Assembly (NCBI RefSeq): GCF_900115045.1
Contig: NZ_FOVC01000003.1
Location: 275,168 to 339,167 of the forward strand
Length of the DNA stretch: 64,000 nucleotides
DNA from: Izhakiella capsodis
Lineage (GTDB): Bacteria; Pseudomonadota; Gammaproteobacteria; Enterobacterales; Enterobacteriaceae
Reading direction: 5' to 3'
Each line of letters opens with the position of its first letter. The stretch's first letter is position 1. This document shows positions 42,630 to 53,191 of this stretch, in pieces. Below the pieces are notes generated by a model that was not told where the DNA came from, did not search any database, and saw only the letters and a list, made by a program, of their open reading frames with translations. The position numbers and the translations under genes were made by a program.

Positions 42630-45104
42630 ATGTCAGGTTGGCGTAATTTTTTTTATAACTTACTGAATATTCCGTTAAAATTCCTGGTAAAAAGTAAGTC
42701 GATTCCGACTGATCCGCTCGCTGAACGGGGATTAGATCGCTCTCGTCCTATCATGTACGTACTGCCATATGACTCTAAGGTCGATTTGCTAACGCTGCGT
42801 GCTGAATGTCGTAAACATGAATTGCCAGACCCGCTGGAACCATTGGAGATCGACGGCACCGAACTGCCTCGCTACGTTTTCATCCACGATGGCCCACGAG
42901 TTTTCCCCTATTTCGTGCCAAATCTTGAATCGGTGAAGTTATTCCACGAGTATCTCGATCTACACCGTAGCAATCCCGATCTCGACGTACAGATGATACC
43001 GGTTTCGGTCATGTTTGGCCGTGCGCCAGGGCGCGAAATTCAGGGCCATCAGCAGCCATATCTGCGCGAGCTAAACGGCGTGCAGAAATTCTTCGCTATA
43101 TTATGGCTCGGCCGCGATAGCTTTGTACGCTTTTCAGCCATCGTCTCGCTGCGCTACATGGCGAGCGAGCACGGCACCGACAAAATTATCGCCCAGAAGT
43201 TAGCCCGTGTAGCACGTATGCACTTCGCCCGACAGCGTCTTGCGGCGGTTGGGCCTCGCATGCCTGTACGTCACGATCTCTTCACCAGGCTGCTGCAATC
43301 GAAAGCCATCGCCAAAGCAGTTGAAGATGAAGCTCGTAGTAAAAAGATCGCTCATGATAAGGCGCAACAGTCCGCCATCGAGATGATGGAGGAAATCGCC
43401 GCCGACTTTACCTATGAAGCCATTCGCATCACCGACCGGGTGATGGGCTGGACCTGGAGCCGCCTTTATAAAGGTATCAACGTTAGCGGCGCAGAGCGTG
43501 TCCGCCAGCTGGCGCAGGACGGCCATGAGCTGGTCTATGTGCCTTGCCACCGTAGTCATATGGACTACCTGCTACTCTCATACGTGATTTATCATCAGGG
43601 TTTGGTCCCGCCGCACATCGCTGCCGGCATCAACCTGAACTTTTGGCCTGCCGGGCCTATTTTCCGCCATCTCGGCGCCTTTTTCATCCGCCGGACCTTT
43701 AAAGGTAATAAGCTTTACTCTACGGTCTTTCGCGAATATTTGGGTGAGCTGTTTAACCGAGGCTACTCAGTAGAGTACTTTATCGAAGGCGGCCGCTCGC
43801 GCACTGGCCGGTTGCTCGATCCTAAAACCGGTACGCTGTCGATGACTCTCCAGGCAATGCTACGCGGCGGCAATCGTCCGATTACCCTGGTCCCTATTTT
43901 CATCGGTTACGAACACGTCATGGAGGTGGCCACCTACGCCAAAGAGCTACGCGGCGCGGCTAAAGAAAAAGAGGGCTTTATACAGATGCTGCGCGGGCTG
44001 CGTAAACTGCGTAACCTCGGCCAGGGCTACGTTAACTTCGGCGAGCCGTTGCCTCTGGTAAGCTATCTGAACAAGCAGGTTCCGGAATGGCGTGAGGCGA
44101 TCGACCCTATCGAGGCACAGCGACCCGCATGGCTTACGCCGACAGTTAATGACATTGCGCATGAAGTGATGGTACGGATTAATAATGCCGGTGCTGCGAA
44201 CGCGATGAACCTCTGCGTAACCGCGCTGCTGGCTTCACGCCAGCGTTCACTGACCCGAGAACAGCTCATCGAGCAGCTTGCTTGCTATCAGGAGTTACTG
44301 CGTAACGTTCCCTACTCTGAATACTCAACAGTGCCGGACCTCACTCCGGAAGTCATGCTGGAGCACGCCATTGGCATGAATAAATTCGACATCGAAGAGG
44401 ATAATTTCGGCGAAATTATCGTTCTGCCGCGCGAGCAGGCGGTGTTGATGACCTATTACCGCAACAATATCCATCATATGCTGGTCATTCCATCGCTGCT
44501 GGCTCTAATCGTCACCCAACATTGCGAAATTACCCGCGTAGAGTTGTTGCGTCAGGTTAGCGTGCTTTATCCGATGCTGAAAAGCGAGCTATTCCTGCGC
44601 TGGGATAAAGAGTCCTTACCCGCTCTGCTTGTGGCGTTAATCGACGAAATGAGCCGCCAGGAACTACTCATTACTGAAGGAGAGAAGGTGCGCATCAGCA
44701 ATGCCAGATTGCGCACTCTTCAGTTGCTGGCCGCCGGGGTGCGTGAAACGCTACAGCGCTATGCCATTACCTTCGCTATCCTCAGCGCTAACCCCTCAAT
44801 TAATCGTGGAACGCTGGAAAAAGAGAGCCGGACTCTGGCACAGCGCCTGTCAGTGCTGCATGGTATTAACGCACCAGAGTTTATTGATAAAGCGGTTTTC
44901 AGCTCTCTGGTGCTGACGCTACGCGATGAAGGCTACATCAGCGACACCGGTGATGCTCAGGTTGATCGAACCCAGCGGGTTTATCAGCTGTTGGCCGACC
45001 TTATCATGCAGGATGTACGTATGACTATCGAAAGCGCCGCCTCGACGGAAGGAGCGCTACAGCTAGCCAATACCTCACTGTCGGAAAAAGAGCCTCGGGC
45101 GTAA
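42630..45104 (+). CDS. plsB: Glycerol-3-phosphate acyltransferase PlsB
   Basis: 824 residues from ATG at 42630 ([20 protein letters not shown]); E. coli PlsB is 807. It makes lysophosphatidic acid from glycerol-3-phosphate and acyl-CoA or acyl-ACP at the inner membrane, the first step of phospholipid synthesis. Acyltransferase blocks are present: the HX4D motif in [44 protein letters not shown] and [13 protein letters not shown]. The divergent neighbour dgkA confirms the locus. The C-terminal tail is slightly longer than in E. coli. Confidence 0.97.
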   Translation: MSGWRNFFYNLLNIPLKFLVKSKSIPTDPLAERGLDRSRPIMYVLPYDSKVDLLTLRAECRKHELPDPLEPLEIDGTELPRYVFIHDGPRVFPYFVPNLESVKLFHEYLDLHRSNPDLDVQMIPVSVMFGRAPGREIQGHQQPYLRELNGVQKFFAILWLGRDSFVRFSAIVSLRYMASEHGTDKIIAQKLARVARMHFARQRLAAVGPRMPVRHDLFTRLLQSKAIAKAVEDEARSKKIAHDKAQQSAIEMMEEIAADFTYEAIRITDRVMGWTWSRLYKGINVSGAERVRQLAQDGHELVYVPCHRSHMDYLLLSYVIYHQGLVPPHIAAGINLNFWPAGPIFRHLGAFFIRRTFKGNKLYSTVFREYLGELFNRGYSVEYFIEGGRSRTGRLLDPKTGTLSMTLQAMLRGGNRPITLVPIFIGYEHVMEVATYAKELRGAAKEKEGFIQMLRGLRKLRNLGQGYVNFGEPLPLVSYLNKQVPEWREAIDPIEAQRPAWLTPTVNDIAHEVMVRINNAGAANAMNLCVTALLASRQRSLTREQLIEQLACYQELLRNVPYSEYSTVPDLTPEVMLEHAIGMNKFDIEEDNFGEIIVLPREQAVLMTYYRNNIHHMLVIPSLLALIVTQHCEITRVELLRQVSVLYPMLKSELFLRWDKESLPALLVALIDEMSRQELLITEGEKVRISNARLRTLQLLAAGVRETLQRYAITFAILSANPSINRGTLEKESRTLAQRLSVLHGINAPEFIDKAVFSSLVLTLRDEGYISDTGDAQVDRTQRVYQLLADLIMQDVRMTIESAASTEGALQLANTSLSEKEPRA

Positions 45105-45133
45105 AGTAGCCGCAGTCTGTCGCTCGATCCTAC

Positions 45134-45152
45134 GCGCCCCGCTATGGGGCGC
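45134..45152. terminator. GC-rich dyad after plsB
   Basis: GCGCCCC pairs with GGGGCGC around GCTAT, about 30 bases past the plsB stop. No T-run follows, so it is at most a weak terminator. Confidence 0.4.
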
Positions 45153-45259
45153 GCTGCCTGTCTACCAGCGCTCAGATAACGCAGAGCACCACGCTAACCA
45201 AGCCTGCCACCTCCCTGAAAAATCAACACGGCACCCTCACACAGGCCGCTGTAACGCAG

Positions 45260-45688
45260 TTAAAACGCCGTTGCCAATTCATCCAGCAGGTTATAATCAT
45301 CATCCACCAGCAGCAACACCTGCCACTTGTCGAACGTCAGGCAGGGATGTGAAGTGCTGAACAGCAACATGTCGCCGACCTGCAGCTGTGCACCATGTTT
45401 TAACTTCAGCATGGCATACTGATCCATCATGCCCACCGTTTCAACTAACGACGTGGGGACTGGCAAGGTTTTTCCCTGACGATAATGAGCAACGGGCTGT
45501 GGCAGGCCGGCATCAAAAGCGCTGTCGCGCTTACCGAAATTAACAATGGCACTGTCCGGCTCCGGTACCGATTGCACCAGTGCCGCCAGTTCCAGCGCCG
45601 AAACTAAATTGCCTCCCGCATCGTTTGCGACATTATCTCTCGCCCTTAGCGCATGCTGATAAATCCCCCCTTCATGGGTGAAGCAGAC
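45260..45688 (-). pseudogene. D-serine-deaminase-like (DSD1 family) C-terminal remnant
   Basis: About 140 codons of the C-terminal part of a PLP-dependent amino-acid deaminase/alanine-racemase-fold protein. Open frame without a proper start: THEGGIYQHALRARD, then VNFGKRDSAFDAGLPQPVAH, MMDQYAMLKL and the metal-site region GDMLLFSTSHPCLTFDKW. A whole gene has about 400 codons. Upstream of about 45690 the frame is lost. The segment beginning MQSVPEPDSAIV at 45577 might be translated alone but would lack the PLP lysine. Confidence 0.7.
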
Positions 45689-46003
45689 TTATGGGTCACG
45701 GGAGTAATCATCATAATATTTCATAATACAGCTACTCCTAAAAATATTTACTCAGATGAAAGACCGACCTGGCTGAATTTTTTGAATCAGTTATTCTTAG
45801 TTTGAAAAACATTAGCCATCAATAAACCTAACATCATTTCTTCTTTTTATTATCCAACGAAGGTAGTGGAATAGCATGAAGCGTAGCCAAATGAGAAATG
45901 TCGCCAATATTACTTTTGACAACGCTTACAGGCCTCAGTTAAGAATACATCGATTGCGTATAAGTAGCCGTTTGGATCAGGCTGAGTACCCATACTTGCC
46001 GCC
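45689..46003. other. Gap between DSD1 remnant and ubiA, no gene seen
   Basis: About 315 AT-rich bases with no intact frame; presumably the site where most of the DSD1-like gene was lost. Confidence 0.4.
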
Positions 46004-46037
46004 CGCTCATGATCGCGCTCAGGCGCGATCATGAGCG
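46004..46037. terminator. 15-bp perfect hairpin overlapping the ubiA stop
   Basis: CGCTCATGATCGCGC and GCGCGATCATGAGCG flank a TCAG loop. The ubiA stop (46029-46031) lies in the stem. No T-run follows on the minus strand, so it may stabilise the mRNA 3' end rather than terminate by itself. Confidence 0.6.
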
Positions 46038-46904
46038 AGTAATGAGTGCAGCAACGATGCCAGCAAAGATGACCAGCCCAACGTAATTATTATTGAGAAA
46101 GGACTGGAAACATGCCTGCCGATCGCGACCGACGATGGTTATTTGCTGATAAATAAACAGTGCGGCGGCGAACAGCAGGCCTGCATAATAAAAAGCGTTG
46201 AGCTGCATTTTCACGCCGACCACAATCAGAAGTAGCAAGGCAGCTATTTGCAGTAATCCGACGACCAGTTTGTCATAACGTCCGAATAGAATGGCGGTGG
46301 ATTTCACACCAATTTTTAAATCATCGTCTCTGTCTACCATTGCGTACAGCGTATCGTAGGCCACAGTCCAGCAGATATTAGCGAAAAATAGCAGCCAGCA
46401 GACCAGCGGCAACGTATCGCTTACCGCCGCCCATGCCATCGGGATCGCCCAGCCAAAGGCCGCGCCCAGCACCACCTGTGGCAAATGGGTATAACGTTTC
46501 ATAAATGGATAGAGCGATGCCAGCGCCAGCCCACCGAAAGAGAGACAAATAGTCAGGCTATTCATCGTCAGTACCAGCACAAACGCGGTAATAACCAGCG
46601 CGACAAACAGAATTTTCGCCTCTTTGACGCTGATCGCACCGCTCGCCAGCGGCCGTTCGCGTGTGCGCTTTACATGCCCGTCAATATGACGATCGGCGAA
46701 GTCATTAATCACGCAGCCGGCGGCACGCATGACAAACACGCCCAGCACGAAAACCACCAGCACTTTCAACGGCGGCAGCGATTGACCGGAGAGCCACAGC
46801 GCCCAGCCGGTAGGCCACAATAACAGCAGGGTACCAATAGGTTTATCGATACGCATCAGGCGGCAGTACGCCTGCCACTTACTCATTTTTAAACTCTGTT
46901 CCAT
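46029..46904 (-). CDS. ubiA: 4-hydroxybenzoate octaprenyltransferase UbiA
   Basis: 291 residues from ATG at 46904, ten bases after GGAG (E. coli 290). Inner-membrane enzyme with about nine helices that attaches the polyprenyl chain to 4-hydroxybenzoate in ubiquinone synthesis. The two Asp-rich Mg-pyrophosphate motifs are present: [14 protein letters not shown] and [36 protein letters not shown] is also typical. Follows ubiC by 15 bp in an operon. Confidence 0.96.
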   Translation of the reverse strand: MEQSLKMSKWQAYCRLMRIDKPIGTLLLLWPTGWALWLSGQSLPPLKVLVVFVLGVFVMRAAGCVINDFADRHIDGHVKRTRERPLASGAISVKEAKILFVALVITAFVLVLTMNSLTICLSFGGLALASLYPFMKRYTHLPQVVLGAAFGWAIPMAWAAVSDTLPLVCWLLFFANICWTVAYDTLYAMVDRDDDLKIGVKSTAILFGRYDKLVVGLLQIAALLLLIVVGVKMQLNAFYYAGLLFAAALFIYQQITIVGRDRQACFQSFLNNNYVGLVIFAGIVAALITRS

Positions 46905-46918
46905 CCGCTGCAACTCCG

Positions 46919-47434
46919 CTAAAGCACCGTATGATAAAGGGGGCAGGCAGGGAGAAAAAGCTCAGTTAACAGCAGCGGCTTACCGGAAAGTCTGAGCCGT
47001 GAGCGCCGGCCCCACAGGCCCTCACTGCGACCTATCTCAATGAAATCACGCGTCAGCGTCGAACTGGCAAACAGATAGCGTCCAAGTGGTCGGGTACCGA
47101 GGTTTTGTAGCATCTTTTCCGGCCCGTTCAGGGTTGATTCAGGCACCAGCGTTCGCCCGACAAGCCAGGGTTCGTCATCACCGTAAAGTATGACCTCACG
47201 TAGCCAGTAGCGCTCATCTTCTTCAGGAAAAAGTGTTCGCTCTTCGCCGACCTGTTGCGCGGTAATAAACGCTTCACACAGAATGCGCACGCTCACCGCC
47301 TGACAATGACGCTCAAAGCGGCGGGTCATGGAGTCCTCCTCCATCAGCCAGTGACTTATCGCATCCGGCGGCGCAGCGCTATCAGCCTCTGCCCAGCGCA
47401 GCGTATAAAGTTGATTCAAAGCGGGATGAGACAT
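46919..47434 (-). CDS. ubiC: Chorismate pyruvate-lyase UbiC
   Basis: 171 residues from ATG at 47434 ([14 protein letters not shown]), six bases after GGAG; E. coli UbiC is 165. It splits chorismate into 4-hydroxybenzoate and pyruvate, the first step of ubiquinone synthesis. Conserved parts: [40 protein letters not shown], and [20 protein letters not shown] followed by WGRRSRL. Cytosolic. First gene of ubiCA. Confidence 0.94.
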   Translation of the reverse strand: MSHPALNQLYTLRWAEADSAAPPDAISHWLMEEDSMTRRFERHCQAVSVRILCEAFITAQQVGEERTLFPEEDERYWLREVILYGDDEPWLVGRTLVPESTLNGPEKMLQNLGTRPLGRYLFASSTLTRDFIEIGRSEGLWGRRSRLRLSGKPLLLTELFLPACPLYHTVL

Positions 47435-47494
47435 CATTTTCTCCGGTAAAAACAGATCCATAGTGTAACGCCGATGCTTGCCTGTGTGCGCGAA

Positions 47495-47902
47495 TTATTC
47501 ACGTTGCAGCCGCGAACTGTTAAGCAATAACAGGCCCACAATCAGGATCAGAATGGCTACGGAATAATACAGCGTATCCGCCGGGCTATCATGATCGACG
47601 ATGATTAATCTGATAATGGCTGTAATACCAATATAAACAAAATAGCGCAGTGGGAAATGGTAGCCAGACTGGAAATATTTCACAATTAACGCAATAAATT
47701 CAAAATAGAGAAAATAGGTAACAATTCCTTCAACCAAGAGATATGAAGAGCTGTCCTCGGGCGCAAGAAATAATACTTTTCCCAGAGAGACCGTCTCTTT
47801 ACCCAGAAAAGTAATCAAAATTAATGCAAGCACAATCAGACCGACGTTTAATATCATCTGACCTGCAAATGCAATCCTCAGCCCTACCTTTCCAATATGC
47901 AT
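47495..47902 (-). CDS. psiE: PsiE family protein
   Basis: 135 residues (E. coli PsiE 136). Four membrane segments and the conserved middle [20 protein letters not shown] and [20 protein letters not shown]. In E. coli psiE is induced by phosphate starvation and repressed by cAMP-CRP; molecular function is unknown. Its place between ubiC and pgi differs slightly from E. coli, where malE-region genes are near. Confidence 0.9.
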   Translation of the reverse strand: MHIGKVGLRIAFAGQMILNVGLIVLALILITFLGKETVSLGKVLFLAPEDSSSYLLVEGIVTYFLYFEFIALIVKYFQSGYHFPLRYFVYIGITAIIRLIIVDHDSPADTLYYSVAILILIVGLLLLNSSRLQRE

Positions 47903-47962
47903 AAATGCATCTCCACCTGCGAATTATCTGAATAAAATTCAAAAGACACTACAACTAAACGG

Positions 47963-47989
47963 CAAAAAGCCAGCAAATAAATGCTGGCC
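47963..47989 (-). terminator. Terminator after pgi
   Basis: On the minus strand GGCCAGCA pairs with TGCTGGC around an AT loop, followed by TTTTTG; about 35 bases past the pgi stop. Confidence 0.85.
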
Positions 47990-48023
47990 TTGATTAGCCT
48001 GAATGGTTAAGCCAGCCTTCGGC

Positions 48024-49670
48024 CTAGCGCCAGGATTTAAAACGGTTAATCAGCCCGTTCGTTGAGCCGTCATGGCTGGCAACTTGCGCATTGCCTTTCA
48101 GCTCCGGCAGGATACGGTTTGCCAACTGTTTGCCTAATTCAACGCCCCACTGATCAAAGCTGAAGATGTCGAGGATTGCCCCCTGGGTGAAAATTTTATG
48201 CTCATAAAGCGCAATCAACGCCCCCAGGCTGTAAGGCGTGATTTCCCGCAGCAAGATAGAGTTGGTTGGGCGGTTGCCCTCGAAAACCTTAAACGGTACC
48301 ACATGCTTCAGAGTGCTCGGGTCCTTGCCAGCGTCGGCATACTCTTTTTCAACTACCTCTTTTGTTTTACCAAAGGCCAGCGCCTCGGTCTGAGCAAAAA
48401 AGTTCGACAGCAATTTTTCATGATGATCGCCAAGTTTATTATGCGTAATCGCTGGGGCGATAAAATCGCAGGGAATAAGCTTCGTACCCTGATGAATCAG
48501 CTGGTAGAAAGCATGCTGGCCGTTGGTTCCAGGTTCGCCCCAAATGATTGGGCCGGTCTGCCAGGAAACCAGGTTACCATCGCGATCCACATGTTTACCA
48601 TTCGACTCCATGTTGCCCTGCTGGAAATACGCGGCAAAACGATGCATATACTGGTCGTAGGGTAGAATGGCTTCCGTCTCCGCCCCGAAGAAATTGTTGT
48701 ACCAGATACCAATCAGCGCCAACTGTACCGGCAGGTTTTTCTCCAGTTCAGTTTCTGAAAAGTGCTTATCCATAGCGTGCGCGCCTGACAACAGGCTGAC
48801 AAAGTTATCAAAGCCAATGGACAGGATGATGGACAAGCCTATCGCTGACCACAGCGAATAACGCCCCCCAACCCAGTCCCAGAATTCGAACATATTATTA
48901 GTGTCGATGCCAAAATCGCTTACCGCTTTGCCATTAGTGGATAGCGCGGCAAAATGTTTAGCCACATGCTTCTCGTCACCGGCAGTTTTCAGAAACCAGT
49001 CGCGCGCGCTGTGGGCGTTTGTCATTGTTTCCTGGGTGGTAAAGGTTTTAGAGGCGACAAGAAACAGAGTGGTTTCAGGATTAGTTTTCTTCAGCGTTTC
49101 AACAATATGCGTACCGTCGACGTTGGAGACAAAATGCATCGTCAGATGGTTTTTGAAAGGACGCAGCGCCTCAGTGACCATATACGGGCCGAGATCAGAG
49201 CCGCCAATGCCGATATTTACCACGTCAGTTATTGCCTTGCCTGTATAGCCTTTCCATTCACCACTGATAATGCGTTCGGAAAACGTTTTCATTTTTTCCA
49301 GCACCGCATTAACTTCAGGCATTACATCCTTGCCATCCACCAGAATCGGTTTATTACTGCGATTACGCAATGCAATGTGCAGCACGGCACGATCTTCAGT
49401 ACGGTTAATTTTTTCGCCAGAGAACATCGACTTGATCGCACCTTGCAAGTCAGTCTCTCGCGCCAGCGCATGGAGCTTAGTTAGTGTCTCGCGCGTAATG
49501 CGGTTTTTGGAGTAATCCACTAACATTTGATCGTCAAAGGTGGCAGAAAAAGCAGAAAAACGCTGGCTATCCTGCGCAAAAAGATCGGCAATTTGCACAT
49601 CTTTGATTTGTTCATAATGCTGCTTTAGCGCCTGCCAGGCAGCGGTTTTAGTCGGGTTGATATTTTTCAT
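48024..49670 (-). CDS. pgi: Glucose-6-phosphate isomerase
   Basis: 548 residues (E. coli 549). Interconverts glucose-6-phosphate and fructose-6-phosphate. Family signatures: [54 protein letters not shown] with the catalytic Glu region, and the C-terminal [20 protein letters not shown] with the active-site Lys. Cytosolic, single gene with its own terminator. Confidence 0.97.
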   Translation of the reverse strand: MKNINPTKTAAWQALKQHYEQIKDVQIADLFAQDSQRFSAFSATFDDQMLVDYSKNRITRETLTKLHALARETDLQGAIKSMFSGEKINRTEDRAVLHIALRNRSNKPILVDGKDVMPEVNAVLEKMKTFSERIISGEWKGYTGKAITDVVNIGIGGSDLGPYMVTEALRPFKNHLTMHFVSNVDGTHIVETLKKTNPETTLFLVASKTFTTQETMTNAHSARDWFLKTAGDEKHVAKHFAALSTNGKAVSDFGIDTNNMFEFWDWVGGRYSLWSAIGLSIILSIGFDNFVSLLSGAHAMDKHFSETELEKNLPVQLALIGIWYNNFFGAETEAILPYDQYMHRFAAYFQQGNMESNGKHVDRDGNLVSWQTGPIIWGEPGTNGQHAFYQLIHQGTKLIPCDFIAPAITHNKLGDHHEKLLSNFFAQTEALAFGKTKEVVEKEYADAGKDPSTLKHVVPFKVFEGNRPTNSILLREITPYSLGALIALYEHKIFTQGAILDIFSFDQWGVELGKQLANRILPELKGNAQVASHDGSTNGLINRFKSWR

Positions 49671-50066
49671 AACGATACTCTTCTCATTAAGAAACCGTAA
49701 AACTGGTCAGCTGGTTGTAGTATGACGACTCCTGATGACGAAAGGAAAAAATCTCTGCAGGGCCACGCTGCGGACTGAAAAGAACCTGTCGAAAACCCGC
49801 TGCAATGCGCCATGACTCGATTTATCCGCTCACTGGGAGCCATTGCTGTTCGTCATCATCTCATTTGCAGGCTACAACCGTTGGTGCTTCCGTGGCAACC
49901 AACGTTTGGTTACATCAATAGCCAGGTTGATCAGCATAGTCACTGTCATTCAGCCCATTTTTCTTTCTGGTGCGCTGTGTCATAAGTGTCAAATCGTAAC
50001 TATTAATGAAAATTAGTCACACAGCCGTCATTGACAGTAACGCGATTACCCGATAAATCTAGACCG
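49671..50066. other. Divergent region between pgi and lysC leader
   Basis: About 400 bases holding the pgi promoter region on one strand and the lysC promoter on the other. I see no gene. The lysC transcript probably starts shortly before 50067, where the riboswitch begins. Confidence 0.5.
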
Positions 50067-50280
50067 TTACTTGCGCAGCAGCGCAAGCCAGAAGAGGCGC
50101 GTCGCCCAGGTAGGATGTCGGAGATTCCGCAATCTGTGAACACATCTGAGGGGGGTGCGATGCCGAGATATGTGCCATGCGGAGTGGTACATATCGGCTA
50201 CAGGGGCTGAATCTCCTGGGTTGTCATCCGGCGTATTTGCGATTGAATACGCTGCAAGGTGAGGTGCTTCTGGGAGGCGC
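50067..50280 (+). ncRNA. Lysine riboswitch (L box) of lysC
   Basis: The stretch closely matches the E. coli lysC leader: CTTGCGCAGCAGCGCAAG opening stem, then CCAGAAGAGGCGCGTCGCCC, GAGGGGGGTGCGATGCCGAG, the core ATCGGCTACAGGGGCTGAAT and CTGGGTTGTCATCCGG, closing with GGTGCTTCTGGGAGG. Lysine binding would block lysC initiation and expose the message to decay, as in E. coli. The 80 bases that follow (with CTTGTGCCAAGGCTCATCTG before the start codon) form the expression platform. Confidence 0.93.
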
Positions 50281-50359
50281 GTAGTTCTCTATTCTACTGT
50301 CTACCCCGTTCCTGCTCTTTCCTTGTGCCAAGGCTCATCTGACACGGAGTAGTTTTTTT

Positions 50360-51712
50360 ATGTCCCAGGCTTTAACTGTCGCCAAGTTTGGCGGCACCAG
50401 CGTGGCTGATTTTGATGCCATGAACCGCAGTGCTGATGTGGTACTTTCCGATTCGTCTTCCCGCTTAGTGGTGCTCTCTGCTGCGGCTGGCGTCACTAAC
50501 TTATTGGTTTCGCTGGCTAAAGGTCCAGAACAGGCGCAGCGCGTCTTTATGCTGGATGAAGTCCGCCGTATTCATCATGCGATTATCGAGCGACTGGCAC
50601 AGCCGCAGATTATCTGTGATGAAATCGATCGCATGCTGGAAAACATTACCATGCTATCCGAAGCGGCGGCATTAGCGACGTCCAACGCGCTGACCGATGA
50701 GCTGGTCAGCCATGGTGAACTGATGTCCAGCCTGCTGTTCGTGGAGATATTGCGCCAGCGCGGTGTCAATGCCCAATGGTTTGATATCCGAAAAATCATG
50801 CGCACTGACGATCATTTCGGGCGCGCCGAGCCGGATACCCTAACACTGGCGGAACTTGCAGGCACGCAGCTCAAGCCACGTCTCGATGAAGCGCTGATGG
50901 TAACCCAAGGCTTTATCGGCAGTGAAGTTAAAGGCCGCACGACAACGCTTGGCCGTGGTGGCAGTGATTATACCGCCGCCCTGCTGGGTGAAGCGCTGTA
51001 TGCCAGCCGCATTGATATCTGGACCGACGTGCCGGGAATTTACACCACCGACCCACGTATTGTGCCTGGTGCCAAACGCATTGATGAAATCACCTTTGAA
51101 GAAGCAGCGGAAATGGCAACGTTTGGTGCCAAAGTGCTGCATCCGGCCACGCTGTTACCGGCGGTGCGCAACGGCATTCCGGTCTTTGTTGGCTCCAGCA
51201 AGGCACCACAGGCAGGTGGGACCCGCGTTTGTCTTGAGAGCGCTAACCCGCCGCTGTTTCGCGCTCTTGCGCTACGTCGCAAACAAACGCTGCTGACGTT
51301 GCATAGCCTGAATATGCTGCACGCTCGTGGCTTTCTTGCTGAGGTGTTCAGCATTCTTGCCCGGCATAATATTTCAGTGGATCTGATCACCACCTCGGAG
51401 GTCAGCGTTGCGTTAACCCTGGATACCACCGGCTCAACCTCCACGGAAGACAATCTGCTCACCCAGTCGCTGCTGACAGAACTGTCATCACTGTGTCGGG
51501 TGGAGGTGGAAGAAAATCTGGCACTGGTGGCTCTGATTGGCAATAACTTGTCGCAGGCACGCGGCGTCGGCAAAGAAGTTTTCGGCGTACTGGAGCCGTT
51601 TAATCTGCGTTTAATCTGCTATGGGGCCAGCAGTTATAACCTCTGCTTTTTAGTGCCCGGTGACGATGCCGAGCAGGTGATACAGACATTGCACAACAAT
51701 CTTTTTGATTGA
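50360..51712 (+). CDS. lysC: Lysine-sensitive aspartokinase III
   Basis: 450 residues (E. coli 449). It phosphorylates aspartate, the first step to lysine, threonine and methionine. Kinase domain: VAKFGGTSVADFDAMNRSAD, TLGRGGSDYTAALLGEALYA and IWTDVPGIYTTDPRIVPGAK. Two ACT domains at the C-terminus (about 310-450; FLAEVFSILARHNISVDLIT) bind lysine for feedback inhibition. Controlled by the lysine riboswitch upstream. Confidence 0.96.
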   Translation: MSQALTVAKFGGTSVADFDAMNRSADVVLSDSSSRLVVLSAAAGVTNLLVSLAKGPEQAQRVFMLDEVRRIHHAIIERLAQPQIICDEIDRMLENITMLSEAAALATSNALTDELVSHGELMSSLLFVEILRQRGVNAQWFDIRKIMRTDDHFGRAEPDTLTLAELAGTQLKPRLDEALMVTQGFIGSEVKGRTTTLGRGGSDYTAALLGEALYASRIDIWTDVPGIYTTDPRIVPGAKRIDEITFEEAAEMATFGAKVLHPATLLPAVRNGIPVFVGSSKAPQAGGTRVCLESANPPLFRALALRRKQTLLTLHSLNMLHARGFLAEVFSILARHNISVDLITTSEVSVALTLDTTGSTSTEDNLLTQSLLTELSSLCRVEVEENLALVALIGNNLSQARGVGKEVFGVLEPFNLRLICYGASSYNLCFLVPGDDAEQVIQTLHNNLFD

Positions 51713-51981
51713 TATATCCATCGCTCGTGCCCGTCAGCTAACACATGAGACGGGCAAAGCACAGTTATCTGAGTTTCAAACTCGCTATTAAGGTGCGTCT
51801 GCTTGGTCAGCCAATACTTTTTAGCCTTCGGGCGAACGATGATTATGAGCGCAATCCCCTGCGTGACATACGCCATCGTGCGTGATGAAACCTGATAGCG
51901 CAATGATCTCCCGCTGGATTTTTTTCGTTCCGGAAATACGCTGCTAAAAACCAATAAACAAAATTCAAAACAGGACAGGCT
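51713..51981. other. lysC-panS gap, no gene seen
   Basis: About 270 bases with a possible hairpin right after lysC (GCCCGTCAGC...ACGGGC, 51730-51755). Nothing gene-like. Confidence 0.4.
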
Positions 51982-52899
51982 ATGCTCGCCAATATCACCC
52001 GACTGTTCCCACTCTGGGCAGCCCTACTTTCCGTTGCCGCATATTATACACCCGGCGTCTTCACACCAATCGGACCATACGTTACCTGGTTGCTCACGCT
52101 GATTATGTTTGGCATGGGCGTCACGCTAAGCCTGGATGACTTTAAACGCGTTATGGCACGCCCGGCTCCGGTCATCGCCGGTACCTTCTTACATTACCTG
52201 GTTATGCCGCTGGCGGCATGGGCGCTGGCAAAGCTATTTGGCATGTCTGCCGACCTCGCCGCAGGGATGATTCTGGTTGGCAGCGTGGCCAGCGGTACCG
52301 CATCCAACGTGATGATCTATCTGGCGAAAGGGGACGTTGCGCTGTCGGTGACTATCTCTTCGGTTTCCGCACTGGTCGGCGTATTTGCCACGCCGCTGCT
52401 GACGCGTCTGTATGTGGATACGCATATCCAGGTCGATGTCGCGGGCATGCTACTGAGCATCGTGCAAATCGTCGTTATTCCCATCGGGTTGGGTCTGATC
52501 TTTCATCACGGACTCAATCGCCTGGTCAAGCGCGTAGAGCCTTACCTGCCTGCTTTCTCTATGGTATGTATTTTACTGATTATCAGCGCGGTAGTTGGCG
52601 GTAGCCAGAAGTTTATCGGCCAGGTAGGGCTGGTCGTTGTTGCCGCTGTAATCATGCACAATGTCATCGGTCTGCTAGGCGGCTACTGGGGGGGGAAACT
52701 GTTCGGATTTGATGAGTCTACCTGCCGCACCCTGTCACTGGAGGTCGGTATGCAAAATTCTGGTCTGGCGGCAACACTGGGTAACCTTTATTTCTCGCCG
52801 CTGGCCGCACTGCCAGGCGCGCTGTTCTCCGTGTGGCACAACCTGTCCGGTTCGCTGCTCGCGGGCTACTGGTCGGGTAAGGCTACGGTAAAAAAATAG
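51982..52899 (+). CDS. panS: BASS-family transporter, PanS-like
   Basis: 305 residues with nine or ten membrane segments and the bile acid:sodium symporter family motifs: [40 protein letters not shown] and [20 protein letters not shown]. The closest described relative I know is PanS, a ketopantoate/pantoate transporter of Salmonella, but substrate is not certain from sequence. The last residues SGKATVKK form a short basic tail. It stands alone between lysC and metH. Confidence 0.75.
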   Translation: MLANITRLFPLWAALLSVAAYYTPGVFTPIGPYVTWLLTLIMFGMGVTLSLDDFKRVMARPAPVIAGTFLHYLVMPLAAWALAKLFGMSADLAAGMILVGSVASGTASNVMIYLAKGDVALSVTISSVSALVGVFATPLLTRLYVDTHIQVDVAGMLLSIVQIVVIPIGLGLIFHHGLNRLVKRVEPYLPAFSMVCILLIISAVVGGSQKFIGQVGLVVVAAVIMHNVIGLLGGYWGGKLFGFDESTCRTLSLEVGMQNSGLAATLGNLYFSPLAALPGALFSVWHNLSGSLLAGYWSGKATVKK

Positions 52900-53191
52900 C
52901 CCTATTCGGGGCGTGGCCGTTAAATAGCAATTCTATCTGACGCGGATTAACTTTGTTAACACGGCGCTTTCAGCCGGGCACGTCTTATCAGGCCACTGTA
53001 AATTGACGCGGCAACCGTGCCGCCTTTAAGCACTTGTGAAGGTATTAATCCTTCTGACGACAAAATACACATTAAGTAAGTGCTTACCAACTATTTGTAA
53101 GGCGAGAGAAATGCAAGGCAAGAAGCAAATTCATCCGGTGTGACCGTGCTTACTCCTGCGTCTTTCCGCCAGCAATTAGAGCTGACGCTAA
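52900..53191. other. Region replacing the 3' end of metH
   Basis: About 290 bases between panS and the broken end of metH with no intact gene and no sequence resembling the missing MetH C-terminus. Probably the scar of the deletion that truncated metH. Confidence 0.45.
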
